DNA of 5,861 bases from Chloroflexota bacterium. GTDB taxonomy: Bacteria; Chloroflexota; Dormibacteria; CF-121. This document shows, piece by piece, positions 1 through 5,861 of the stretch; position 1 is the stretch's first letter; the number at the start of each line of letters is the position of its first letter. A model generated the notes under the pieces. That model was not told the origin of the DNA. It saw only the letters and a program-made list of their open reading frames with translations, and did not search any database. Made by a program: the position numbers and the translations under genes. Where the stretch lies: assembly GCA_005889395.1 (NCBI GenBank), contig VBFX01000224.1, forward strand, positions 1-5,861. The letters are read 5' to 3'.

Positions 1-27
1 TTCCACAGTCAGAACGTGCTGCGCTGA
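1..27 (+). CDS. C-terminal tail of an upstream gene, probably the YrbEA-type permease (partial)
   Basis: The frame that closes at the TGA of bases 25-27 reads FHSQNVLR and then stops. The stop shares its A with the ATG of the next gene (TGATG), the same coupling used further down this operon. In MCE operons the gene directly before a YrbEB permease is almost always the first permease, YrbEA, so that is the expected identity. Eight residues cannot show homology, so the assignment rests only on position and on the stop/start overlap. The rest of the gene lies outside the window. Confidence 0.4.
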   Translation, partial: FHSQNVLR

Positions 28-866
28 TGGCCGCCACCAGCGTTCGGCCACCCGCCCAGTTCGGTCCCGTGCCGCGCCGTTTCTGGGCCCCGGGCCTCGA
101 CCTCTTGGATGTCCTCGGCGAGATCATCCTGTTTGCCGTCAGCGCGCTCCGCTCTGTGCCTCGGGCGCTGAGGTACCGCAAAGAAATCTGGTGGTACGCG
201 GCCTTTCTCGCGATCGGCTCGACGCCGGTCGCGCTGGCGATGACCTACTTCAGCGGCTCGGAGTGCTCGGTTGAGGCCTATCACACGCTGCACCAGCTCG
301 GCGGATCCGAATCCTACGCTGGCATCTTCAACGCGCTCTGCGATCTTCGCGAGATCACCCCCCTCTTCTTCGGCTTTGCCATCGGCGCCAAGGTGGGCTG
401 CGGCCTGGTGGCCGAGCTCGGGACCATGCGGATCAACGAGGAGATCGATGCCCTGGAAACGATGGGCGTGCCTTCCGTACCCTTCCTGGTCTCGACCCGC
501 ATGATCGCCTGCCTGCTGGTCCTGCCCCTGATGTACGTCCTCTCCCTGGCGACCAGCTTCTTCGCCAGCTGGGTCGTGCAGCGCTTTCAGATCGGGCTGG
601 TCTCGAACGGGGTGTACTTCTCGTATTTCTGGCGCTTCACCAACCTGACGGACTTCGGCTACTCGGTGATCAAGGCCGTCATCTTCGCGTTCCTCGTCAT
701 CTCCGTTGGCGTCTACTACGGCTACCACGTTAAAGGCGGCGCGGTCGGCATCGGTCGGGCCGTGGCCAAAACCATGGCGATCAGCCTGGTGATGATCGTG
801 GTCGTCAACGCCATCCTTACCCAGATCTTCTGGGGCACCAACCCGAATCTCCCCATCCCCTCATGA
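27..866 (+). CDS. yrbEB: MCE transporter permease, YrbEB/MlaE family
   Basis: This is an integral membrane permease of an MCE-type lipid ABC transporter, expected to pair with a second YrbE subunit and to receive lipid from the MCE tunnel. The 279 residues match the usual family length. An N-terminal interfacial helix (about 22-45) is followed by roughly five hydrophobic segments (about 54-73, 110-128, 157-181, 214-232, 248-268). The family signature at 129-147 reads AELGTMRINEEIDALETMG and is followed by VSTRMIA (155-161). The AELG-M form and the STR that follows are the YrbEB type rather than YrbEA. A conserved YYGYHVKGGAVGIGRAV (230-246) precedes the last helix, and the tail FWGTNPNLPIP is also typical. 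The ATG at 27 overlaps the upstream stop, and its own stop overlaps the ATPase start as ATGA. No clear Shine-Dalgarno is visible, so translational coupling is likely. C80 and C105 flank a loop predicted to face outward. Confidence 0.95.
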   Translation: MAATSVRPPAQFGPVPRRFWAPGLDLLDVLGEIILFAVSALRSVPRALRYRKEIWWYAAFLAIGSTPVALAMTYFSGSECSVEAYHTLHQLGGSESYAGIFNALCDLREITPLFFGFAIGAKVGCGLVAELGTMRINEEIDALETMGVPSVPFLVSTRMIACLLVLPLMYVLSLATSFFASWVVQRFQIGLVSNGVYFSYFWRFTNLTDFGYSVIKAVIFAFLVISVGVYYGYHVKGGAVGIGRAVAKTMAISLVMIVVVNAILTQIFWGTNPNLPIPS

Positions 867-1570
867 ACAGCAAGAACGGCGAGTACATGGTTGAGGTCGA
901 AGATCTCCACAAGGGGTTCGACGGCAACCAGGTGCTCGATGGCGTGACCTGCCAGATCCCCGCCGGAAAGATCTCGGTGGTGATGGGGCCGTCCGGCACG
1001 GGCAAGAGCGTCTTGCTGCGGCACGTCGTCGGTCTCCTCTACCCCGACAAAGGCGATGTTCGCGTGGCGGGCAAGAGCGTCCCTCACCTGAACGAGGAGG
1101 AGCTGCTCGAGCTCCGCCGCAACGTCGGCATGCTCTTCCAGGACGGTGCCCTCTTCAGCTCGATGAACCTCTACGACAACGTCGCGTTCCCGCTGCGTCA
1201 GCACACCAAGAAGTCGGAACGGGAGATCAAGGAGATCGTGATGCAGCGGCTCGAGGAGGTGGGACTGCGCGAGGCCGTCACGAAGATGCCGAACGAGCTC
1301 TCCGGCGGCATGCGCAAGCGGGCCGGCTTCGCGCGAGCGTTGGTCCTGGAACCGGAGCTTCTCCTGTTCGACGAGCCGGACTCCGGGCTCGACCCGGTGC
1401 GCACCAGCCACGACATCAAGTCCTGCTTCAACATCGGCGACCACATCATCCTGTTGCACGGCGGGAAGGTGGTCGACCAGGGGTCCAAAGAAGAGCTGCA
1501 GCGGTCGACGAAGCCGTTCACTCAGCAATTCATCAAGGGCGCGGTCGAAGGCCCGCTCGGCATGGAATAG
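863..1570 (+). CDS. mceG: MCE transporter ATP-binding protein, Mkl/MceG (MlaF-like), with internal 21-residue gap
   Basis: This is the cytoplasmic ATPase that powers the YrbE permeases. Visible motifs are Walker A GPSGTGKS (42-49), Q-loop FQDGALFSS (92-100), signature LSGGM (146-150), Walker B LLLFDEP with catalytic E171 (166-172), D-loop SGLD (174-177) and H-loop SHD with H183. The segment FQDGALFSSMNLYDN, the HTKK stretch and the C-terminal QFIKG...EGPLGM are hallmarks of Mkl and MlaF. At 235 residues it is short for two reasons. It lacks the long C-terminal extension of mycobacterial Mkl, and only three residues (VRT, 179-181) separate DP from SHD. E. coli MlaF and mycobacterial Mkl, from memory, both have 24 there. 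The reading frame continues correctly afterwards, so this is an in-frame loss of 21 residues, not a frameshift. It would remove the helix and beta strand leading to the H-loop, so activity is doubtful. It overlaps the permease gene by 4 bases and the next gene by 1. Confidence 0.93.
   Translation: MNSKNGEYMVEVEDLHKGFDGNQVLDGVTCQIPAGKISVVMGPSGTGKSVLLRHVVGLLYPDKGDVRVAGKSVPHLNEEELLELRRNVGMLFQDGALFSSMNLYDNVAFPLRQHTKKSEREIKEIVMQRLEEVGLREAVTKMPNELSGGMRKRAGFARALVLEPELLLFDEPDSGLDPVRTSHDIKSCFNIGDHIILLHGGKVVDQGSKEELQRSTKPFTQQFIKGAVEGPLGME
1400..1411 (+). other. Junction of apparent 63-base in-frame deletion in the ATPase gene
   Basis: The codons R180, T181, S182 and H183 sit here. R180-T181 belong to the conserved DPVRT that follows the D-loop, while S182-H183 begin the H-loop SHD. 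In related ATPases these two conserved points are separated by 21 more residues. The catalytic glutamate to H-loop histidine distance is 12 residues here, against 33 in MlaF (family value from memory). The exact breakpoint cannot be fixed without an intact homologue. Confidence 0.75.
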
Positions 1571-2664
1571 TGGGCGCCGTTCTTGCCTGGGCCTTAAGGT
1601 ATCGCGTCACAATCATCCTCAGCATCCTGGTGGTCCTCGGCATCGTGTCCTACCGGGTCGTCAATGGCATCACCGAATACCGCCTGGTCGTTCCCCTCGA
1701 TTCGGCTGACGGCCTCTATCCGGGAAGTGATGTGCTGATCGCCGGGGCCAAGGCGGGATCCGTGCGGGACATCGGTCTCGACGGGACCCAGACCCTGGTG
1801 ACGATCGCGGTCGACGATGCCTACGCGCCGCTTCACGCCGACGCCCGGGTGACGGTGCGACCGAAGAGCCTGCTGGGCGAAAAATATGTGGCGCTCGACC
1901 CGGGGACGTCCGATGCGTTAGCTTCCGGCTCGCGGCTGCCGCAGCAACAGGTGGCGCGCTCGGTCGAGCTCCAGGACGTGGTCAACAGCCTCGACCAGCC
2001 GACCCGTGAAAAGCTGCGCACGCTCATCGTTGCCCTGGGCGGCGGCCTGGCGGGTCGAGGTCTCGCCACCAACCAGACCATCGATTACGGTCGCCAGGAC
2101 CTCGACCACCTCGCGGCCATCGCGGAGACCCTCTCGGCCCGCGACCAGGACCTGCAGAAGGTGATCCAGGGGCTCGACCAGGTGACCGCCGAGCTCGCCC
2201 GGAATGACCGCCGGCAGCAGCTGGGCGAGCTGATCAAGAATTCGGAGGCGCTGCTGCATTCGCTCGCCCAGCAGGACGCGCAGATCAAGGCAACCCTGCA
2301 AACCACCAATGCGGCGCTCGGGCGAAGCGACACGGCGCTCTCGGGCACCGGCGCGCAGCTCAACAGCATTTTTCAGCAAGCACCCGTCACCGCCCACCTC
2401 CTCAACGGGCTCAGCCGTGATTTCGCCAGCAACACGGACCTGCTGGTCGGCGACCTCGCAACCTTCGACGCCGGCATGAAATACGGCACCGATGTCTTTG
2501 GGGCCCAGGATGGTCAGGGCTACGCCACCCGGATCTCGGTGGTCGCCGGCGCGTGTAGCGTCGCGCCCTGCACGCTGCCGGGCGGCACCGGACTGGGTGG
2601 ATTGCTCCACGTTCCCGACGCCTTCGATGCCGTCGTCGGGGTCCTCCTCGGAGGCGGCAAGTGA
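1570..2664 (+). CDS. MCE/MlaD family protein 1 (first MCE gene of the operon, MceA position)
   Basis: This is an extracytoplasmic substrate-handling subunit of the MCE lipid importer. The 364 residues comprise a short cytoplasmic N-terminus, one membrane anchor (about 12-30), an MCE domain (about 36-112) ending in the conserved VRPKSLLGEKYVAL (96-109), and a long helical region (about 135-300) rich in Q, D, L and A that should form the tunnel wall. A conserved helix start, VVNSLDQPTREKL (137-149), leads to GRG (162-164). Near the end is a cysteine pair, C329 and C334, then a hydrophobic terminal helix (about 346-360). The start is GTG at 1570, overlapping the ATPase TAG by one base. It is preferred because it places the anchor right at the N-terminus. 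Codon 9 is TTA. Assigning it to MceA is by gene order only. Confidence 0.93.
   Translation: MGAVLAWALRYRVTIILSILVVLGIVSYRVVNGITEYRLVVPLDSADGLYPGSDVLIAGAKAGSVRDIGLDGTQTLVTIAVDDAYAPLHADARVTVRPKSLLGEKYVALDPGTSDALASGSRLPQQQVARSVELQDVVNSLDQPTREKLRTLIVALGGGLAGRGLATNQTIDYGRQDLDHLAAIAETLSARDQDLQKVIQGLDQVTAELARNDRRQQLGELIKNSEALLHSLAQQDAQIKATLQTTNAALGRSDTALSGTGAQLNSIFQQAPVTAHLLNGLSRDFASNTDLLVGDLATFDAGMKYGTDVFGAQDGQGYATRISVVAGACSVAPCTLPGGTGLGGLLHVPDAFDAVVGVLLGGGK
2650..2654 (+). promoter_or_regulatory. Ribosome binding site for the second MCE gene
   Basis: GGAGG lies six bases before the GTG start at 2661, inside the last codons of the preceding gene. It is the clearest Shine-Dalgarno in the window and supports the GTG start. 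Most other junctions here show weak sites or none. Confidence 0.55.
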
Positions 2665-3698
2665 GGAGCCGGGCCAACTTTCCGGTGTTCCTCGCCTACG
2701 TGCTGGTCGGCCTGTTCGCCGTCGCCGTCCTGGCACTGCAAATGGGCGGCGAATTCGTCCTCGGTGGCTACCGGGTGAACGCCATCTTCAAAACCGGCGC
2801 CGACCTGGTGGCGGGCGATGACGTCACGATGTCAGGGCTGCGGGTCGGCAAGATCGAGGCGCTCGCTCCAATCGCCGGCGCGACCAGGGTAAGCATGCTG
2901 CTGCACGGCGACTTCGCGCCCGTCTTTCGGGATGCGCGGGCCGTCATCCGGCAGAAAAACCTGCTCGGTGAGGCCTACGTGGAAGTCAATCGCGGTACCG
3001 CTGCCCAGGGCCCCATCGCGGACGGCGGCACCATCGACCAGGATCACACCCTGACGCCCGTCGAAGTCGACGAGGTTCTGAACGCCCTCGATCCCCAGGT
3101 CCGCGACCAGCTGAACATGGTGATCAACACCCTCGGCCAGGCTACCGCCGGACGCGGCCAGGACATGAACGCCGCTGCCGGCGACCTGTCGTCCCTCGCG
3201 TTGGACCTCAAGACCCTCGCCCACACGCTGGCCAGCAATTCGGATCACCTCGACGCGCTGATCGCCGACCTGCGCAAGGTCATGGAGACACTGGCCGCCT
3301 GGCACGCGGACTTCAGGGCCATGCTCGCCGACTGGGACCACGTGATGGCGACGCTTGCCTCGCGCGAAGACAACCTCAAGGGGACGATCGTCGAGCAAGA
3401 CCGCGTGATGGCGATCCTGGACCAGGCGCTCGGCGGTGGCGCGGCCCAGCAGCTGCACGGCGCGCTCGCCGAGGCGCCGGCCACCATCGACAACGCCAAC
3501 CACTACCTGGGCGACGCCGCCACGGTGTTTGGCGTCGTCCAGAACGACACGCCCGGGATTCAGCAGCTGTTCCGCGAGCTGGCTTCGGTGATGAGCGGCA
3601 TCGGGCATCCCGATGAACCCGGCAGCAACCCGAACGATTGGGTGCACATGTGGCGCGTCTACTGCGCCGACCAGTGCTTCCGGCCGGGGGCGCCGTGA
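2661..3698 (+). CDS. MCE/MlaD family protein 2
   Basis: This is the second MCE subunit of the importer and a paralogue of its neighbours. The 345 residues begin with a single membrane anchor (about 8-29). The MCE domain follows (about 37-110) with the core motif IRQKNLLGEAYVEV (96-109). Here the usual RPK is RQK and the usual GEK is GEA. The post-domain signature VDEVLNALDPQVRDQL (136-151) leads to GRG (164-166). A long, mostly helical stretch (about 170-315) contains several heptad-like blocks such as SDHLDALIADLRKVMETL. The C-terminus is short and aromatic and carries C335 and C339 (C-x3-C) only six residues from the end. The GTG start overlaps the previous TGA by four bases (GTGA) and has a good GGAGG upstream. 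Its TGA shares one base with the next ATG. It probably forms a hetero-oligomer with the other MCE proteins; the exact Mce letter cannot be assigned. Confidence 0.93.
   Translation: MRSRANFPVFLAYVLVGLFAVAVLALQMGGEFVLGGYRVNAIFKTGADLVAGDDVTMSGLRVGKIEALAPIAGATRVSMLLHGDFAPVFRDARAVIRQKNLLGEAYVEVNRGTAAQGPIADGGTIDQDHTLTPVEVDEVLNALDPQVRDQLNMVINTLGQATAGRGQDMNAAAGDLSSLALDLKTLAHTLASNSDHLDALIADLRKVMETLAAWHADFRAMLADWDHVMATLASREDNLKGTIVEQDRVMAILDQALGGGAAQQLHGALAEAPATIDNANHYLGDAATVFGVVQNDTPGIQQLFRELASVMSGIGHPDEPGSNPNDWVHMWRVYCADQCFRPGAP
3686..3690 (+). promoter_or_regulatory. Possible weak ribosome binding site for the third MCE gene
   Basis: A run of five G lies seven bases before the ATG at 3698. It is a poor match to GGAGG in G-rich coding DNA, so it is only weak support. 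Translation may rely on coupling through the TGATG overlap. Confidence 0.25.
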
Positions 3699-4852
3699 TG
3701 CCGCACCGCACCATCGTCAGCGTCGTCATGGTGCTCCTCTTCGCCGCGGTGTGCCTCGGCGGACTGGGCCTGATCGCGCTCAACATGGGCCTGCGCGGAC
3801 CGTGGAGCAACGAGCTCGCCCTCAGCGCGGAGTTCACCAGCGCCAACGGGCTCGTGCCGCAGGCAGAGGTTCGGGTCAGCGGCGTCCATGTCGGCACCGT
3901 GATCGCGATCACCGATGCCGTTGGTGGCGACGCGTTGGTGCGGATGGCACTCCAACCCGGCATCCAGCTCCGGCAGGACACCCGCGCCGTCATCCGGCCG
4001 AAGACGTTGCTTGGCGAGAAATTCGTCGAGCTGGTTCGGCAGCAGGGAAGCACACAGGGCTACCTGGCGAGCGGTGCCATGATTCCAAAAGCCCAGACGG
4101 GACAGGCGATCGAGATCGACGACATCCTCAACGCCATGGACGCGCCAACCCGAAAAGCGATGTCGGAATCGTTCCGCCAGCTGGGCATCGCGCTCGACGG
4201 CCGCCAGCAGGACATCGGCGCCGCACTCCCGCCGCTCGACGCCACGATGGCGAACCTGCGGCCGCTGGCGCGCGTCGGAGAAAGCCGGCAGCAAGAGCTC
4301 GACCGGATTTTGACGAACCTCAACACCATCATGCAGGCGCTCGCCGATGAGCAGGACCAGCTCGGCCGCCTCGTAGACAGTGGGGACACGGTCATGAGTG
4401 GGATCGCCTCGCGTGACCAGGCGCTCGCCGGCACGGTGCGAAATGGCGCCGCCGTCTTCGGATCCCTCGATGCGGCGTTCAACGGTGTGACGCCGGCCGA
4501 TCGCAGCTCATTGCAGAAAAGTCCCGCCACGATCGCCGCGGGACGGCGCACGTTGGGCCTGACGAATCCGCAGGTGGATCAGCTGCTGCCCGAGATCCTG
4601 CTGGGACAGATCAGCTATCCAAATGACCAGCTGAACATCAGCGATGCGGAATCACTCACGCTCGCCGCGGAATGGATTTCGGCCTTCTCCCAGCAGGACG
4701 CGACCGGCTATCACTCGCTGCGAATCACCGGTCTCACTCCATCACTCCAGAAGATGCCAGGCTCGTTGCCCGGTGACCTCGGCGGCGGAACGCCGACGGC
4801 ACCCCAGGATCTCGCCGACCTCTTGTTGCAAACGTTGGGGAATAGCCGATGA
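3698..4852 (+). CDS. MCE/MlaD family protein 3
   Basis: This is the third MCE subunit, 384 residues from the ATG at 3698. The open frame extends upstream to an ATG at 3638, but that start would overlap the previous gene by 61 bases and add about 20 arginine-rich residues in front of the anchor. The TGATG overlap at 3698 fits the rest of the operon (a GTG at 3695 is an alternative). The membrane anchor is at about 7-29. The MCE domain (about 38-114) ends with IRPKTLLGEKFVEL (99-112), the best consensus of the four. The helix signature DDILNAMDAPTRKAM (141-155) follows, although GRG has become GRQ (168-170). A long helical region (about 170-330) comes next. The C-terminal part differs from its neighbours: it has no cysteine, a W-containing helix (about 316-332), then LPGDLGGG and a hydrophobic terminal helix (about 369-381). 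Confidence 0.92.
   Translation: MPHRTIVSVVMVLLFAAVCLGGLGLIALNMGLRGPWSNELALSAEFTSANGLVPQAEVRVSGVHVGTVIAITDAVGGDALVRMALQPGIQLRQDTRAVIRPKTLLGEKFVELVRQQGSTQGYLASGAMIPKAQTGQAIEIDDILNAMDAPTRKAMSESFRQLGIALDGRQQDIGAALPPLDATMANLRPLARVGESRQQELDRILTNLNTIMQALADEQDQLGRLVDSGDTVMSGIASRDQALAGTVRNGAAVFGSLDAAFNGVTPADRSSLQKSPATIAAGRRTLGLTNPQVDQLLPEILLGQISYPNDQLNISDAESLTLAAEWISAFSQQDATGYHSLRITGLTPSLQKMPGSLPGDLGGGTPTAPQDLADLLLQTLGNSR
4837..4842 (+). promoter_or_regulatory. Possible ribosome binding site for the fourth MCE gene
   Basis: GGGGAA lies six bases before the ATG at 4849, inside the preceding gene. The spacing is right and the match to the Shine-Dalgarno consensus is partial. It supports the ATG chosen for the last gene. 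Confidence 0.35.
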
Positions 4853-5861
4853 AGCTGCTGCTCGCGCTCCTCGCCGCCGGCGGTTTGGCCGCCGGGCTGC
4901 TGGGCAATCTCTTCGGCAATCACCCCTACACCGTGACCGCCTATTTCCTCAGCGCCGAAGGACTCACCCCGCAGAACGATGTCGTGATCAACGGCGCGCG
5001 CGTCGGCAAGGTCGCCTCCGTCTCCATCGCGCCCGACAACGGCCCCAGCCAGGGCGGAGCGCAGGTGGTGCTGGAAGTCGAGGGCAGCGCCGCCCCCCTT
5101 CATCGAGGCACCCGCGCCACCATCCGGCCGAAGGGCCTGCTCGGTAATCCCTTCGTCGAGCTCACCGCCGGCCCACCGAGCGGCGCCGCGATCCCCTCGG
5201 GCGGTACGCTGCCGCTGCAGGACACCGCCTCCCCTGTCGACCTCGACCAGGTGATGGACCTCTTCGATCCGCAGACCCGCGCGCGAATCCAGACGTTGAC
5301 GCGGGAAGGTGGCACCGCGCTCGCTGACCGTGGCTCGGATCTCAATCTCTTGCTCCAGGCGCTGCCGGGCATCTTGCAGGACACCTCGACCGTCACCGGC
5401 AAGATCGCCGCGCAGGATCAGCGGCTCAGCGCCCTCGACGTCGAGTTCGACCGGATCGCGCAGATGATGGCGGCCGAGGACCAGGCATTTCGGCGCGACA
5501 TCGCGAACGGCGCCAGCCTGCTCGACCTGACGGCCGCGCACGAGGCGCAGCTTGAGGCCGAGCTTGTCTACGCGGATCGCGCGCTCGGTTCGCTGGCCGC
5601 TGGGTTGAAGGGCCACGAGCGCGATCTCAACCAGATGCTGAAGCAGCTGCCGGCCGTCCTCGACGCCCTCGAGAAGCTCTCCAACCATTCCGCCACCTCG
5701 CTGGCCATCCTCGATCCCTGCATGGCCGACATCGTGGCGACGCTCGCCGAGATGCGCAGTGCTACCTCCTACCGCGACGCCAACGGCAACCTGCTGCGAG
5801 TCCACCCCTACGTCTTCACCGGGGCCGAACCGGTCAACCCGGCCCGCATCGCGTGCAGCGG
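4849..5861 (+). CDS. MCE/MlaD family protein 4 (3' end beyond the window)
   Basis: The frame is open from the ATG at 4849, which overlaps the previous TGA as ATGA, to the window end: 337 complete residues with no stop. The N-terminus is a very short hydrophobic anchor (about 2-19) with K2 as its only charge and no lipobox cysteine. The MCE domain (about 26-106) carries an extra hydrophilic loop, APDNGPSQGG (61-70), and the core motif IRPKGLLGNPFVEL (92-105), in which the usual GEK is GNP. The signature VDLDQVMDLFDPQTRARI (130-147) and RG (161-162) match the paralogues. The helical segment (about 165-305) is rich in Q, D, A and L and probably lines the tunnel. C291 in DPCMADIV and C336 lie near the end of the visible part. 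The sequence after 305 (RSATSYRDANGNLLRVHPY) looks like the start of the non-helical C-terminal region, so not much of the protein should be missing. Confidence 0.94.
   Translation, partial: MKLLLALLAAGGLAAGLLGNLFGNHPYTVTAYFLSAEGLTPQNDVVINGARVGKVASVSIAPDNGPSQGGAQVVLEVEGSAAPLHRGTRATIRPKGLLGNPFVELTAGPPSGAAIPSGGTLPLQDTASPVDLDQVMDLFDPQTRARIQTLTREGGTALADRGSDLNLLLQALPGILQDTSTVTGKIAAQDQRLSALDVEFDRIAQMMAAEDQAFRRDIANGASLLDLTAAHEAQLEAELVYADRALGSLAAGLKGHERDLNQMLKQLPAVLDALEKLSNHSATSLAILDPCMADIVATLAEMRSATSYRDANGNLLRVHPYVFTGAEPVNPARIACS

Noticed and set aside
1400..1411. Frameshift or pseudogene call for the ATPase.
   Set aside because: The frame is maintained on both sides of the gap and the downstream conserved C-terminal motifs are intact, so it was kept as a CDS with an internal gap.
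3638..3697. Upstream ATG start for MCE protein 3.
   Set aside because: It would add an arginine-rich leader and a 61-base overlap with the preceding gene. The TGATG overlap at 3698 matches the rest of the operon and puts the anchor at the N-terminus.
3613..4350. A 245-codon plus-strand frame overlapping MCE proteins 2 and 3.
   Set aside because: Its translation is arginine- and proline-rich out-of-frame sequence. The MCE domain motifs are in the other frame.
4849..4910. Lipoprotein signal on MCE protein 4.
   Set aside because: There is no cysteine in or just after the N-terminal hydrophobic segment, so no lipobox. It reads as a short uncleaved anchor.
3980..5133. A near-identical 24-base DNA match between MCE genes 3 and 4 (3980-4003 and 5110-5133, two differences) as a possible repeat or recombination site.
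   Set aside because: Both copies encode the conserved TRA-IRPK core of the MCE domain in the same frame, so protein conservation plus codon bias explains the match.
4711..5805. A 364-codon open frame on the minus strand, with similar long antisense frames at 722-1528, 1918-2736 and 2832-3647.
   Set aside because: High-GC codon bias on the plus strand leaves stop-free antisense frames. Their translations are low-complexity, rich in R, G, V, E and H, match no family I know, and lie fully opposite well-supported MCE operon genes.
1..5861. CRISPR array, tRNA or rRNA gene, transposon ends, internal promoter or terminator.
   Set aside because: The coding genes overlap throughout with no free intergenic DNA, and I saw no spaced repeats, transposase frame or obvious hairpin followed by a T run.

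Overview
The window is the interior of one operon encoding an MCE (mammalian cell entry) type lipid importer, the actinobacterial counterpart of the E. coli Mla system. It is entirely coding on the plus strand and truncated at both ends. The organism is a high-GC bacterium. The permease and ATPase closely resemble the actinobacterial YrbEB and Mkl/MceG families. The four MCE proteins resemble, from memory, those of deep-branching soil Actinomycetota such as Thermoleophilia, although related high-GC soil phyla such as Dormibacterota cannot be excluded. TTA leucine codons are tolerated.

Layout: the last codons of an upstream frame, probably the first permease YrbEA (1-27); a YrbEB/MlaE permease (27-866); an Mkl/MceG (MlaF-like) ATPase (863-1570); and four consecutive paralogous MCE-domain proteins (1570-2664, 2661-3698, 3698-4852, and 4849 to beyond the window end). 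Every junction is a stop/start overlap of 1 or 4 bases, so there is no intergenic DNA and no room for an internal promoter, terminator or RNA gene outside coding sequence.

How it should work: two YrbE permeases form the membrane core and the ATPase drives it from the cytoplasm. The MCE proteins, each with one N-terminal membrane anchor, an MCE beta-barrel domain and a long helical C-terminal part, form an extracytoplasmic tunnel delivering a hydrophobic substrate to the permease. The substrate (sterol, fatty acid, phospholipid or other) cannot be read from the sequence.

The most unusual observation is in the ATPase. All nucleotide-binding motifs are present, but 21 residues normally lying between the D-loop and the H-loop are missing as an exact in-frame gap. 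Those residues form a core helix and beta strand in the family. This is either a natural lesion or variant, or an assembly error. Otherwise the region is a recognisable, fairly ordinary MCE operon, and I do not see evidence for a wholly new system.
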